A stretch of DNA of 64,000 nt, from NCBI GenBank assembly GCA_024640255.1, contig JAHEFI010000001.1:372001-436000 (forward strand). The letters are read 5' to 3'. Shown piece by piece: positions 8,948-15,927 of this stretch. A program made the translations under genes and the position numbers. Position 1 is the stretch's first letter, and each line of letters starts with the position of its first letter. The DNA is from Bacteroidota bacterium. Its GTDB lineage: Bacteria; Bacteroidota; Bacteroidia; Chitinophagales; Chitinophagaceae. The notes under the pieces were generated by a model. The model was not told the origin of the DNA. It made no database searches and saw only the letters and a program-made list of their open reading frames with translations.

Positions 8948-9933
8948 TGAAAATTTTATACGCCATACAAGGCACTGGTAACGGGCATTTAAGCAGGGCT
9001 ATACAGCTTCATCCTTATTTAAAAAAATATGGTGAAGTAGATTATTTCTTGAGCGGTTCTAATGCTCAATTAAATACGAGTTTGCCAATTAAATATAGAA
9101 GTAAAGGCGTGAGTTTATTTTATAAAAACACAGGAGGTTTGGATTATTTTAAAATGCTTCAATCTTTTTCTTTTAACATTTTTAAAGAAGCAAAAAAATT
9201 ACCTGTTGAAGAATATGATATGGTGATCAACGATTTTGAATTTGTTACTTCATTGGCTTGTAGGTTAAAAAAAGTTAAATCAATTCACTTTGGACATCAA
9301 GCAAGTTTTCAAAGCAAGAAAACGCCAAGATCAAAAACTTTTAATCCTATTGGAAATTTAATCCTCAATAGCTTTGTTACAGCAGACAAATACCTTGGCT
9401 TGCATTTCGAAAAGTTTGATGAAAATGTTTACAATCCTGTAATTAAAGATGAAATTATCAATGCAGTGCCTATTAATGATGGGCATATTACTGTTTATTT
9501 ACCACAGTATTCAATAGAATTCCTAGAGCCTTACTTCTTAGCTTTTCCAAATTTTCATTTTGAAATTTTTACCAAAGAAGTTGGCCAAATTACTTGTAAG
9601 AAAAATATCTGCTATTTCCCTATCAATAATAATGCCTTTACACAAAGTATGATTAGGTGTTATGGTATAATTACTGCTGGAGGCTTTGAAACCCCTGCAG
9701 AAGCTATGTATTTGAATAAAAAAGTAATGAGTATTCCTATATTAAACCACTTTGAACAAGAATCCAATTCGGTAGCTTTAAAAAATATGGGGGTAAAGGT
9801 TTTAGAAAAAATAGATGAAAAATTTAATCAACATTTCCAACATTGGGTGAATGAAATGAATCCTATAAAATTAGACTTGCAATATTCTACAGAAGAGCTA
9901 GTAGACATATTATTTAAAAAAGCTTTAAACTAA
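8947..9933 (+). CDS. MurG-like (GT28/COG1819-type) glycosyltransferase
   Basis: A 328-residue GT-B-type glycosyltransferase. The N-terminus KILYAIQGTGNGHLSRAIQL has the GxGHLSRA nucleotide-sugar/acceptor loop seen in archaeal and bacterial MurG relatives. The C-terminal half holds GIITAGGFETPAEAMYLNK and PILNHFEQESNSVAL, the donor-binding portion. There is no signal peptide, so it works on the cytosolic face. It is coupled by a one-base overlap to the upstream phosphoesterase and followed 4 nt later by a small unknown protein. The three genes look like an envelope glycolipid unit. The acceptor and sugar are not identifiable. Confidence 0.8.
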   Translation: MKILYAIQGTGNGHLSRAIQLHPYLKKYGEVDYFLSGSNAQLNTSLPIKYRSKGVSLFYKNTGGLDYFKMLQSFSFNIFKEAKKLPVEEYDMVINDFEFVTSLACRLKKVKSIHFGHQASFQSKKTPRSKTFNPIGNLILNSFVTADKYLGLHFEKFDENVYNPVIKDEIINAVPINDGHITVYLPQYSIEFLEPYFLAFPNFHFEIFTKEVGQITCKKNICYFPINNNAFTQSMIRCYGIITAGGFETPAEAMYLNKKVMSIPILNHFEQESNSVALKNMGVKVLEKIDEKFNQHFQHWVNEMNPIKLDLQYSTEELVDILFKKALN

Positions 9934-9937
9934 AAAC

Positions 9938-10282
9938 ATGTATATTATTTTAAATCAAGAGGGAGAGAAGATTGCTCATATTAACAATATGATAATTCTT
10001 GACGGATCAAATGAGAAAGTATTGGGAATTTTGATTGGAGATTGTTTTTTTGGTAAGAGTACTAAGGTAGTAGGCAAAATATTTAATTCAACAGCTTATT
10101 TAGTGAATGGAGAAATTGTAGGTAAGGTTGAACGAAATAAGGAACAAAAAGCAAGTAGCATAAAAAAGGCTCAGTTATTGGAAGCATGGGACTTGTTGTC
10201 AAATGTAAAAGAACATACCTGTGAGTGGATTAAAGAATCAAAGAGGTGGTCAAAAAAATCCTTAGAAAACCATTTAGGATAA
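9938..10282 (+). CDS. Small protein of unknown function, coupled to glycosyltransferase
   Basis: A 114-residue protein I do not recognise. The first 70 residues are beta-rich with two repeated turns (ILNQEGEKIAHINNMIIL and YLVNGEIVGKVERN), which suggests a small beta-meander or barrel. The last 40 residues are a charged helix ending KSLENHLG. There is no signal peptide or membrane segment. It starts 4 nt after the glycosyltransferase and ends just before a strong bidirectional terminator, so it is the last gene of a three-gene unit. Base composition and codon use match its neighbours. Confidence 0.65.
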   Translation: MYIILNQEGEKIAHINNMIILDGSNEKVLGILIGDCFFGKSTKVVGKIFNSTAYLVNGEIVGKVERNKEQKASSIKKAQLLEAWDLLSNVKEHTCEWIKESKRWSKKSLENHLG

Positions 10283-10283
10283 A

Positions 10284-10318
10284 ACAAAAAAGCCTCTGAA
10301 TTTTCAGAGGCTTTTTTT
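10284..10318. terminator. Bidirectional intrinsic terminator
   Basis: GCCTCTGA (10290-10297) pairs with TCAGAGGC (10302-10311 region) around a short loop, flanked by A-run upstream and T-run downstream. It can stop transcription from both sides: the phosphoesterase unit on plus and ald on minus. Confidence 0.85.
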
Positions 10319-10336
10319 AATAATTCAATTAGTTGC

Positions 10337-11422
10337 TTATGCATTGAAAGCATCTGCAACTCCTTTGTGTAAAATTTTACCCGCTCTAATATTTAAACCC
10401 TTTGCTAATGCAGGATTCTCTGCTGTAGCCATTTCCCATCCTTTGTTCGCAATAGAAATAGCATAAGGCAAAGTTGCTTGCGTTAAAGCTCTGGTACTTG
10501 TTTGAGGCACAGCGCCTGGCATATTGGCAACGCAATAATGAATAATATTATCGATGGTAAATACTGGGTTCTCGTGTGTTGTTGGTTTACAAGTTTCGAT
10601 ACATCCACCTTGGTCAACTGCAACATCCACAATTACTGATCCTGCTTCCATTAATTTTAAATCTTCTTTCTTCACTAAATGTGGTGCTTTAGCTCCGTGT
10701 AATAATACTGCACCAATTAATAAATCGGTAGTAGGTAATTTATCTTTGATGGCTAATAAAGTTGAATATTGTGTTACCACATTCGCTGGCATTACATCAG
10801 ACAAATATCTTAGTCTAGTTAAATTAGTATCCATTAAAGTTACATTAGCACCTAAACCTGCAGCCATCTTTGCAGCTTGTGTTCCTACAATACCACCTCC
10901 AATTACCAATACTTCTGCTGGCTTCACTCCTGGAACGCCACCTAATAATTTTCCTTTTCCTCCAAATGGTTTACCTAAATAATAAGCACCCACATTAATT
11001 GCCATTCTGCCAGCTACTTCAGACATAGGCACTAATAATGGTAAAGAACCATCTGCTAATTCTACTGTTTCATAAGCAATACATACTGCATGCGTTTTCA
11101 TCATTGCTTCTGTTAATTCCTTAGATGCAGCAAAGTGGAAATAAGTAAATAAAATTTGACCAGATTTAATCAAACCATATTCTGCAGCCAATGGCTCTTT
11201 TACTTTCACAATCATTTCGGCAATATCATAAACTTCTTTAGCAGTTGCTAAGATTTGAGCACCTACTGCTTTGTATGCCTCGTCTGAAAATCCAGAGCCA
11301 GCACCCGCTTGTGTCTCCATATATACTGTATGTCCATTTCTCACTAAAGCATCTACACCTTCTGGTGTTAAGCCTACTCTATACTCTTGAATCTTAATCT
11401 CTTTTGGGCAACCTATAATCAT
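10337..11422 (-). CDS. ald: Alanine dehydrogenase
   Basis: A 361-residue NAD-dependent L-alanine dehydrogenase interconverting alanine with pyruvate plus ammonium. The N-terminus MIIGCPKEIKIQEYRVGLTP is the family's usual start, so I use ATG at 11422. A longer frame from TTG at 11458 adds 12 residues with no family match. The substrate domain contains AYETVELADG. The Rossmann fold carries VLVIGGGIVGTQAAKMAAGLG, and the end has GAVPQTSTRALTQATLPY. It is divergent from an Lrp/AsnC regulator, the classic arrangement for amino-acid-responsive control, and the intergenic region holds inverted and spaced direct repeats. Confidence 0.93.
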   Translation of the reverse strand: MIIGCPKEIKIQEYRVGLTPEGVDALVRNGHTVYMETQAGAGSGFSDEAYKAVGAQILATAKEVYDIAEMIVKVKEPLAAEYGLIKSGQILFTYFHFAASKELTEAMMKTHAVCIAYETVELADGSLPLLVPMSEVAGRMAINVGAYYLGKPFGGKGKLLGGVPGVKPAEVLVIGGGIVGTQAAKMAAGLGANVTLMDTNLTRLRYLSDVMPANVVTQYSTLLAIKDKLPTTDLLIGAVLLHGAKAPHLVKKEDLKLMEAGSVIVDVAVDQGGCIETCKPTTHENPVFTIDNIIHYCVANMPGAVPQTSTRALTQATLPYAISIANKGWEMATAENPALAKGLNIRAGKILHKGVADAFNA

Positions 11423-11469
11423 AATATTGGGTTTTATTTCTGTACAAATTTGGTTCAAAAGAAAATATT

Positions 11470-11536
11470 TTTATCAAATGATAAATAATCAGTAAAATAT
11501 TCTATTAAAATGTCAAATAATGGAAATTATCAGTAA
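11470..11536. promoter_or_regulatory. Candidate Lrp/AsnC operator region between ald and lrp-like gene
   Basis: The region holds an inverted repeat TTTATCA-AA-TGATAAA (11470-11485), a second weaker one ATAAT-GGAA-ATTAT (11517-11530), and two copies of ATCAGTAA at 11488-11495 and 11529-11536. The copies lie 41 bp apart, close to four helical turns, as expected for sites wrapped on one face by an Lrp-type octamer. The repeats are seen; binding is inference. Confidence 0.4.
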
Positions 11537-11592
11537 TTTAGAGTGTAAATACCTGCAATAACAGAAAATATTCCTTCCCATAACAATACTAT

Positions 11593-12051
11593 ATGCAACT
11601 AGATTCTACCGATAAGTCTATTTTGCGCATCTTACAAAAAGACGCTTTAGCCAAATTAAAAGACATTAGTACGAGTGTTAACCTTTCTGTGAGTCCAACC
11701 CATGATCGTATTAAAAGAATGGAAACAGATGGGGTGATTCAAAAATATGTGGCATTGATAGATCGAAAAAAAATGGATCTTGGAATGGTAGTTTTTTGCC
11801 ATGTTACTTTAGATAAACAAACTAAAAATAATTTCGCCGAATTTGAGCAAACCATTTTACAATTTGATGAAGTAGTTTCTTGTAGTTTGGTTTCTGGTAG
11901 TTTTGATTATTATTTAAAAGTGGTTTCAAAAGATGTAGAGAGCTACAATAAATTTTACCAAGAAAAACTAGCAGTACTTCCAATGGTGGCACATATTAAT
12001 AGTTTATTTGTGATGGATGAAATTAAAACTACCACTAGCTTACCTATTTAA
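11593..12051 (+). CDS. Lrp/AsnC family transcriptional regulator
   Basis: A 152-residue one-domain feast/famine regulator. Residues about 1-60 form the winged helix-turn-helix (DSTDKSILRILQKDALAKL, then LSVSPTHDRIKRMETDGVI). Residues 65-150 form the RAM ligand-binding domain (VVSCSLVSGSFDYYLKVVS). The divergent alanine dehydrogenase is the likely target, as with AldR-type regulators. It is followed after 12 nt by a PaiB-like gene that may share its transcript. The effector is probably alanine or another amino acid, inferred from position only. Confidence 0.9.
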   Translation: MQLDSTDKSILRILQKDALAKLKDISTSVNLSVSPTHDRIKRMETDGVIQKYVALIDRKKMDLGMVVFCHVTLDKQTKNNFAEFEQTILQFDEVVSCSLVSGSFDYYLKVVSKDVESYNKFYQEKLAVLPMVAHINSLFVMDEIKTTTSLPI

Positions 12052-12063
12052 ATAAAATTTTTT

Positions 12064-12705
12064 ATGTACGATATTTCTTATTTCAAAGCGAATAATCAAG
12101 AAGAAGTGCTGGCATTTATGCAAGCCAATCCTTTTGTAACTATTTGTGGTGTGGATGCTAATGGATTGCCAATTGCAGCGCAAATACCTATTCTAATAAA
12201 ACAAACAGCAGATAAATTATTTATTACTGGCCATTTAATGCGTAAGCAAGATCATACTAATGCTTTTGAGAAAAACAATAATGTATTGGTTATTTTTTCT
12301 GCACCATCTGCATTTGTTAGTGCAAGTTGGTATACTCAAAAAGGTGTAGCCAGTACTTGGAATTATCAAACCGTTCATGCTGTTGGTAAGATGGAAATGA
12401 AAGATGAAGCTCACTTATATCAGCTGCTAACAGACTTGACTTTGCATTTTGAAAAAGATGCTAATGCGCCTACTCAGGTTAAAAATTTAGATCCTCATTA
12501 TGTGCAGCAAAACATGAAAGCCATTGTCTCTTTTGATATTGAAGTGACTGACTTAAAACATGTTTTTAAATTAAGTCAGAACAGAGATGAACAGTCTCAT
12601 CATAATATTCAAAGCGAATTAAACAAAGGAGATGCTGCTTGTAAGTATATGGCAGCGGCTATGCAGGCTCAATCAAATCCCAAAGATTCCCATATAAATC
12701 TTTAA
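12064..12705 (+). CDS. PaiB-like FMN-binding protein
   Basis: A 213-residue member of the FMN_bind_2/PaiB family, a split-barrel flavin-binding fold. Diagnostic stretches are QANPFVTICGVDANGLPIAA, ITGHLMRKQDHTNAF, FSAPSAFVSASWY and STWNYQTVHAVGKMEM. In Bacillus PaiB is described as a negative regulator of sporulation and protease genes, but most relatives are uncharacterised, so a regulatory role here is only a name. The 3' end overlaps the convergent VOC gene by 47 bp. It follows the Lrp/AsnC gene closely. Confidence 0.85.
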   Translation: MYDISYFKANNQEEVLAFMQANPFVTICGVDANGLPIAAQIPILIKQTADKLFITGHLMRKQDHTNAFEKNNNVLVIFSAPSAFVSASWYTQKGVASTWNYQTVHAVGKMEMKDEAHLYQLLTDLTLHFEKDANAPTQVKNLDPHYVQQNMKAIVSFDIEVTDLKHVFKLSQNRDEQSHHNIQSELNKGDAACKYMAAAMQAQSNPKDSHINL

Positions 12706-13051
12706 ATACTGCAACGGTTCCATATTCTTCTATATGAGGAGCAATGGTAAACTCTACGCCTTTAGAAGTATAGTTATTAAAATCTCTATAAAAATCGTCG
12801 GTGTATAAAAATAAAAACACTCTTCCTCCTGTTTGGTATCCAATACTTTTTTCTTGTTCTGGGGTAGCGGCTTTGGCTAATAATAAATGACAACCATTTT
12901 CTGCACCAGTGGGTTGAACCATCACCCATCTTTTGGTTTCAGATAAAACAGTGTCTTCTATTAATTTAAATCCAAGGGTATTGGTATAATAAGCAATGGC
13001 CTCATCATAGTCTCTAACTACCACTGCAATATGTGCTAAATGTTGTTTCAT
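12659..13051 (-). CDS. VOC superfamily (glyoxalase-like) protein
   Basis: A 130-residue single-unit VOC protein with the paired beta-alpha-beta-beta-beta modules. HIAVVVRDYDEAIAYYTNTLGF is the N-terminal module, with a metal-ligand His at residue 7. The C-terminal module has TVAVFKDLYGNLWDLIEP, with a closing Glu ligand. Function could be lyase, dioxygenase or resistance; nothing distinguishes these. A perfect -7 box TACATTTG (13063-13056) lies only 4 nt from the ATG. The last 47 bp overlap the PaiB-like gene on the opposite strand. Confidence 0.85.
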   Translation of the reverse strand: MKQHLAHIAVVVRDYDEAIAYYTNTLGFKLIEDTVLSETKRWVMVQPTGAENGCHLLLAKAATPEQEKSIGYQTGGRVFLFLYTDDFYRDFNNYTSKGVEFTIAPHIEEYGTVAVFKDLYGNLWDLIEPA

Positions 13052-13055
13052 GTTT

Positions 13056-13063
13056 CAAATGTA
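13056..13063 (-). promoter_or_regulatory. -7 box TACATTTG of the VOC gene
   Basis: A perfect match to the Bacteroidota TAnnTTTG -7 element, 4 nt before the start codon. No TTG lies at the usual distance upstream, so only the -7 half is supported. If used, the transcript would have almost no leader. Confidence 0.4.
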
Positions 13064-13113
13064 CAAATATTTGAAAGCTTTGAATTATCTTCATCAAAGT
13101 TTAAATTCACTAT

Positions 13114-13731
13114 ATGGCTACTACAAAAAATTTGATTTTTGATTTAGGCAATGTTTTGTATGATATTGATTTCACAAAAATGTATCATGCTTTTGAGCAA
13201 TTGGGGATACCTAATTTTGAAAACCATTTTACCTTGAATAAATCAGATCAAATATTTTTTGATTTAGAAAAAGGCTTTATTAATGAAGTCGAATTTTGTA
13301 ATGGCTTTAATGCTTTGTATAATTTGACACTTAATCATCAGCAAATTATTGATGCATGGAATGCCTTATTAGTAGGTTATAGAAAAGAGAGTATCGATTG
13401 GGTAAAAGCGCATAATAGTCAATTTGCCACTTTTTTATACTCCAATACCAATCAAATTCATTACGATCAGTTTATCCCACAATTTGAACGTGAAATAGGT
13501 GGAAAATTCGAAAATCTCTTCAAAACGCCCTATTATTCTCATAAAATGGGTCAAAGAAAGCCCGATCCAGCCTCTTTTCAGTTTATTTTGGACAAAGAAG
13601 GGCTAATTGCTGCCGAAACCCTATTTATAGACGATAACGAACCCAATATTAAAGCTGCTGCTTCTATAGGCCTACAAGTATTGTTTTTGAAACCTGGAAT
13701 GAGGGTAGAAAAAGATCTAGTAATTAGCTAA
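13114..13731 (+). CDS. HAD-family phosphatase (YihX-like)
   Basis: A 205-residue HAD hydrolase. Motif I is LIFDLGNVLYDID, which fits the YihX/epoxide-hydrolase-like branch where motif I reads DxGxV. The cap is helical at about residues 20-90. Motif II is LYSNTN, Lys is in GQRKPDPASFQFIL, and motif III/IV is LFIDDNEPNIKAAASIGLQ. The likely role is dephosphorylation of a small sugar phosphate such as alpha-glucose-1-phosphate, known for YihX but not shown here. Its TAA stop abuts exactly the stop of the convergent gene at 13732. Confidence 0.88.
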   Translation: MATTKNLIFDLGNVLYDIDFTKMYHAFEQLGIPNFENHFTLNKSDQIFFDLEKGFINEVEFCNGFNALYNLTLNHQQIIDAWNALLVGYRKESIDWVKAHNSQFATFLYSNTNQIHYDQFIPQFEREIGGKFENLFKTPYYSHKMGQRKPDPASFQFILDKEGLIAAETLFIDDNEPNIKAAASIGLQVLFLKPGMRVEKDLVIS

Positions 13732-13980
13732 CTACTTTTTCTTAACTTCCTCAAAATCAATGTATTCTGCCTCTTCAGCCTCTACTTTTGGTTTATTTGC
13801 CTGGGTTTGTTGTTGCTGATAATGCGCATTTTGTTGCTCCTGGGCTTTTTTAGCCGCCGCCTGCATTTTTTCCATATTTTGACGTACCGATTTCACGCCA
13901 TTGCTTACTGGTACTACTATTTCAAAGATTACTTTGTACAAGAAATAGATTAACAAGCCGTATAATAACATCTTCATCAT
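13732..13980 (-). CDS. Small single-span membrane protein (DUF4834-like)
   Basis: An 82-residue protein with one N-terminal transmembrane segment (MLLYGLLIYFLYKVIFEIVV) followed by a charged, Gln-rich cytosolic tail ending EAEYIDFEEVKKK. This layout matches the small Bacteroidota family I know as DUF4834, of unknown function. It is divergent from rimP. A perfect -7 box TATTTTTG (13992-13985) lies 4 nt from the ATG. Its stop codon abuts that of the convergent HAD gene with no spacer. Confidence 0.75.
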   Translation of the reverse strand: MMKMLLYGLLIYFLYKVIFEIVVPVSNGVKSVRQNMEKMQAAAKKAQEQQNAHYQQQQTQANKPKVEAEEAEYIDFEEVKKK

Positions 13981-13984
13981 GGCA

Positions 13985-13992
13985 CAAAAATA
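13985..13992 (-). promoter_or_regulatory. -7 box TATTTTTG of the small membrane protein gene
   Basis: A perfect TAnnTTTG match 4 nt from the ATG at 13980, without a recognisable -33 TTG. It predicts a transcript with little or no leader. Confidence 0.4.
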
Positions 13993-14010
13993 CGTCTATA
14001 GGCAATATTA

Positions 14011-14042
14011 TTGGGTTATTTCATCCCGTTTTATTACCTTTG
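14011..14042 (+). promoter_or_regulatory. Promoter of the rimP-nusA-infB operon
   Basis: TTG at 14011-14013 and the perfect -7 box TACCTTTG at 14035-14042 are separated by 21 bp, inside the range known for Bacteroidota sigma-A promoters. Transcription should begin near 14048, giving a leader of about 50 nt before rimP. Confidence 0.6.
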
Positions 14043-14063
14043 TTCCAGAATAAGCAGAGAATT

Positions 14064-14096
14064 GAAGGGAACGAAGTCGTTCCCTTCTTCTTTTTT
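14064..14096 (+). terminator. Terminator-like attenuator in the rimP leader
   Basis: GAAGGGAACG (14064-14073) pairs perfectly with CGTTCCCTTC (14078-14087) around AAGT, followed by TTCTTTTTT (14088-14096). This is a full intrinsic-terminator signature, ending 4 nt before the rimP ATG at 14101 and downstream of the operon promoter. It must either reduce expression or be regulated. Confidence 0.75.
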
Positions 14097-14100
14097 AAAC

Positions 14101-14571
14101 ATGGAAGTAAACGACTTAAAAGCAAGGGTACTAGAAATTTTGGAACCTCTATTAGCAGAGGAGCCTGATTATTTCTTAGTATACATTAAGGTAAAGCCAG
14201 GACATATTATTAAAGTATTCTTGGATGGTGATAATGGATTGCCTATTGAAAAATGCATCTATTTTAACCGAAAATTATACAAGGCTATTGAAGAAGCAGC
14301 TTGGTTTCCTGAAGGTGATTTTGCTTTAGAAATTTCTTCTCCTGGTGTAGACGAACCATTATTGTTTAAAAGACAATACACCAAAAACATCGGCAGAAAA
14401 GTAGCCGTTACTTTAAATGACGATACCATTAAAGAAGGATTGTTGACCACAGTTGCTGAAGAAGATATTATTATCGAGTTTACAGAAGGGAAAGGTAAGA
14501 AAGCAGTGACACAACAATTATTAATACCATTTGAGAATATTAAATCAACTATAGTTCAAATTCAATTTTAA
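14101..14571 (+). CDS. rimP: Ribosome maturation factor RimP
   Basis: A 156-residue RimP needed for 30S subunit maturation. The N-terminal domain (VNDLKARVLEILEPLL) has the conserved ALEISSPGVDEPL loop near residues 76-88. The C-terminal SH3-like domain includes KNIGRKVAVTLND and a late IPFENIKSTIVQ. The start is ATG 14101; the frame runs further upstream, but that part encodes the leader hairpin and matches nothing in the family. It is the first gene of the conserved rimP-nusA-infB order, and its start lies 4 nt after the attenuator T-run. Confidence 0.93.
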   Translation: MEVNDLKARVLEILEPLLAEEPDYFLVYIKVKPGHIIKVFLDGDNGLPIEKCIYFNRKLYKAIEEAAWFPEGDFALEISSPGVDEPLLFKRQYTKNIGRKVAVTLNDDTIKEGLLTTVAEEDIIIEFTEGKGKKAVTQQLLIPFENIKSTIVQIQF

Positions 14572-14609
14572 CAAATCATCAAGCAAATAGCTTGAAAAAA
14601 AATTATGTT

Positions 14610-15860
14610 ATGGCAAGTATAAATTTGATAGAAGCGTTCCAAGAGTTTAAAGACGCAGAAAGCATAGATCGTCCTACGATGATGAAAGTTGTAGAAGATG
14701 TATTTAAAACTTTATTAAGAAAAAAATATGGTAGCGACGAAAACTTTGACGTTATCGTAAACGCAGAAAAAGGTGACTTGGAAATTATCCGTCGTCGTGA
14801 AATCAGACCTGATGACGATGTAGATAATCCATTAGCTGAAGTTTCCTACTCTGACGCAATCAAGATAGAGCCTGACTTTGAGATTGGCGAAGAATTGTTA
14901 GAAGAAGTAAATATCTATGATTTTGGTCGTCGTGCTATTTTAGCTGCAAAGCAAACTTTAGCATCTCGTATCAATGATTTAAAGAAAAACGCTTTAGTGA
15001 AAAAATATTCTGATAGAATCGGCGAAATTATTAACGCAGAGATTTATCAAGTATGGAAGAAAGAAGTGTTATTGTTGGATGAAGAAGGTAATGAATTGAT
15101 TTTACCTAAGACAGAACAAATCCCACAAGACTTTTTCAAAAAAGGTGAAAATATTAGAGCGGTTATTGCTAGAGTAGATATGAAAAATAATACTCCAGTA
15201 ATTATCTTGTCTAGAACAAATCCATTGTTCTTAGCTAAATTATTAGAAATAGAAGTACCAGAAATTTTTGATGGTTTAATTACTATTAAGAAAATTGTTC
15301 GTGAACCAGGTGAGCGTGCTAAAGTAGCTGTGGAATCTTTCGATGACCGTATCGATCCAGTAGGTGCTTGTGTGGGTATGAAAGGTTCTCGTATTCATGG
15401 TATTGTTAGAGAATTAAAAAATGAAAATATTGATGTAATTAATTTTACAACCAATACTCAATTATTAATTCAACGTTCTTTAACACCTGCAAAAATTAGC
15501 TTCATGAATATCAATTCAGACACTAAGCGTGCTGAAGTGTATTTACAAGCTGATCAAGTTTCTTTAGCCATTGGCCGTAGAGGGGTGAATATCAAATTAG
15601 CTTCTGAATTAACAGGATACGAATTAGATGTTTATAGAGAAGATCAAGAAGTATTAGAAGAATTTGATATCGATATGGACGAGTTCACAGACGAAATCGA
15701 ACCATGGGTAATTGACGAGTTCAAGCGTGTAGGTTGTGATACAGGAAGAAGTGTATTAAAGTTAAGCGCTGAAGAATTAGAAAGAAGAACAGACTTAGAA
15801 AAAGAAACGATTGAAGAAGTTCGTCGAATCTTACAAGAAGAGTTTGACAAAGGTGAATAG
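14610..15860 (+). CDS. nusA: Transcription termination/antitermination factor NusA
   Basis: A 416-residue NusA. The N-terminal RNA polymerase-binding domain (LIEAFQEFKDAESIDRPTMM) is followed by an S1 domain from about residue 130 and KH domains (VGACVGMKGSRIHGIVREL and SLAIGRRGVNIKLASELTGY). An acidic C-terminal helical segment follows. The C-terminal repeats of E. coli NusA are absent, as usual in this phylum. The start is ATG 14610, giving the family start MASINLIEAF; a TTG 18 nt upstream is less likely. It is in an operon with rimP (38-nt gap) and infB (67-nt gap). NusA is known to act on its own operon's leader in E. coli, which is relevant to the hairpin upstream of rimP. Confidence 0.95.
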   Translation: MASINLIEAFQEFKDAESIDRPTMMKVVEDVFKTLLRKKYGSDENFDVIVNAEKGDLEIIRRREIRPDDDVDNPLAEVSYSDAIKIEPDFEIGEELLEEVNIYDFGRRAILAAKQTLASRINDLKKNALVKKYSDRIGEIINAEIYQVWKKEVLLLDEEGNELILPKTEQIPQDFFKKGENIRAVIARVDMKNNTPVIILSRTNPLFLAKLLEIEVPEIFDGLITIKKIVREPGERAKVAVESFDDRIDPVGACVGMKGSRIHGIVRELKNENIDVINFTTNTQLLIQRSLTPAKISFMNINSDTKRAEVYLQADQVSLAIGRRGVNIKLASELTGYELDVYREDQEVLEEFDIDMDEFTDEIEPWVIDEFKRVGCDTGRSVLKLSAEELERRTDLEKETIEEVRRILQEEFDKGE

Positions 15861-15927
15861 CCTTTGAAATAAAAGTATATTTGTATTAGGTTACTAGTTC
15901 CGTCAAATCGGGACAAAAAACAATAGA

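Noticed and set aside
11423-11458. TTG start extending ald by 12 residues
   Set aside because: The added segment has no family counterpart, and ATG 11422 gives the standard MIIGxPKEIK start.
14011-14100. Upstream in-frame extension of rimP by 30 residues
   Set aside because: It would translate the promoter and leader hairpin; the family begins at ATG 14101.
15876-15883. Perfect -7 box TATATTTG between nusA and infB
   Set aside because: No TTG at suitable spacing upstream, and infB belongs to the conserved operon. A chance match is possible in A+T-rich spacer DNA; kept only as a note.
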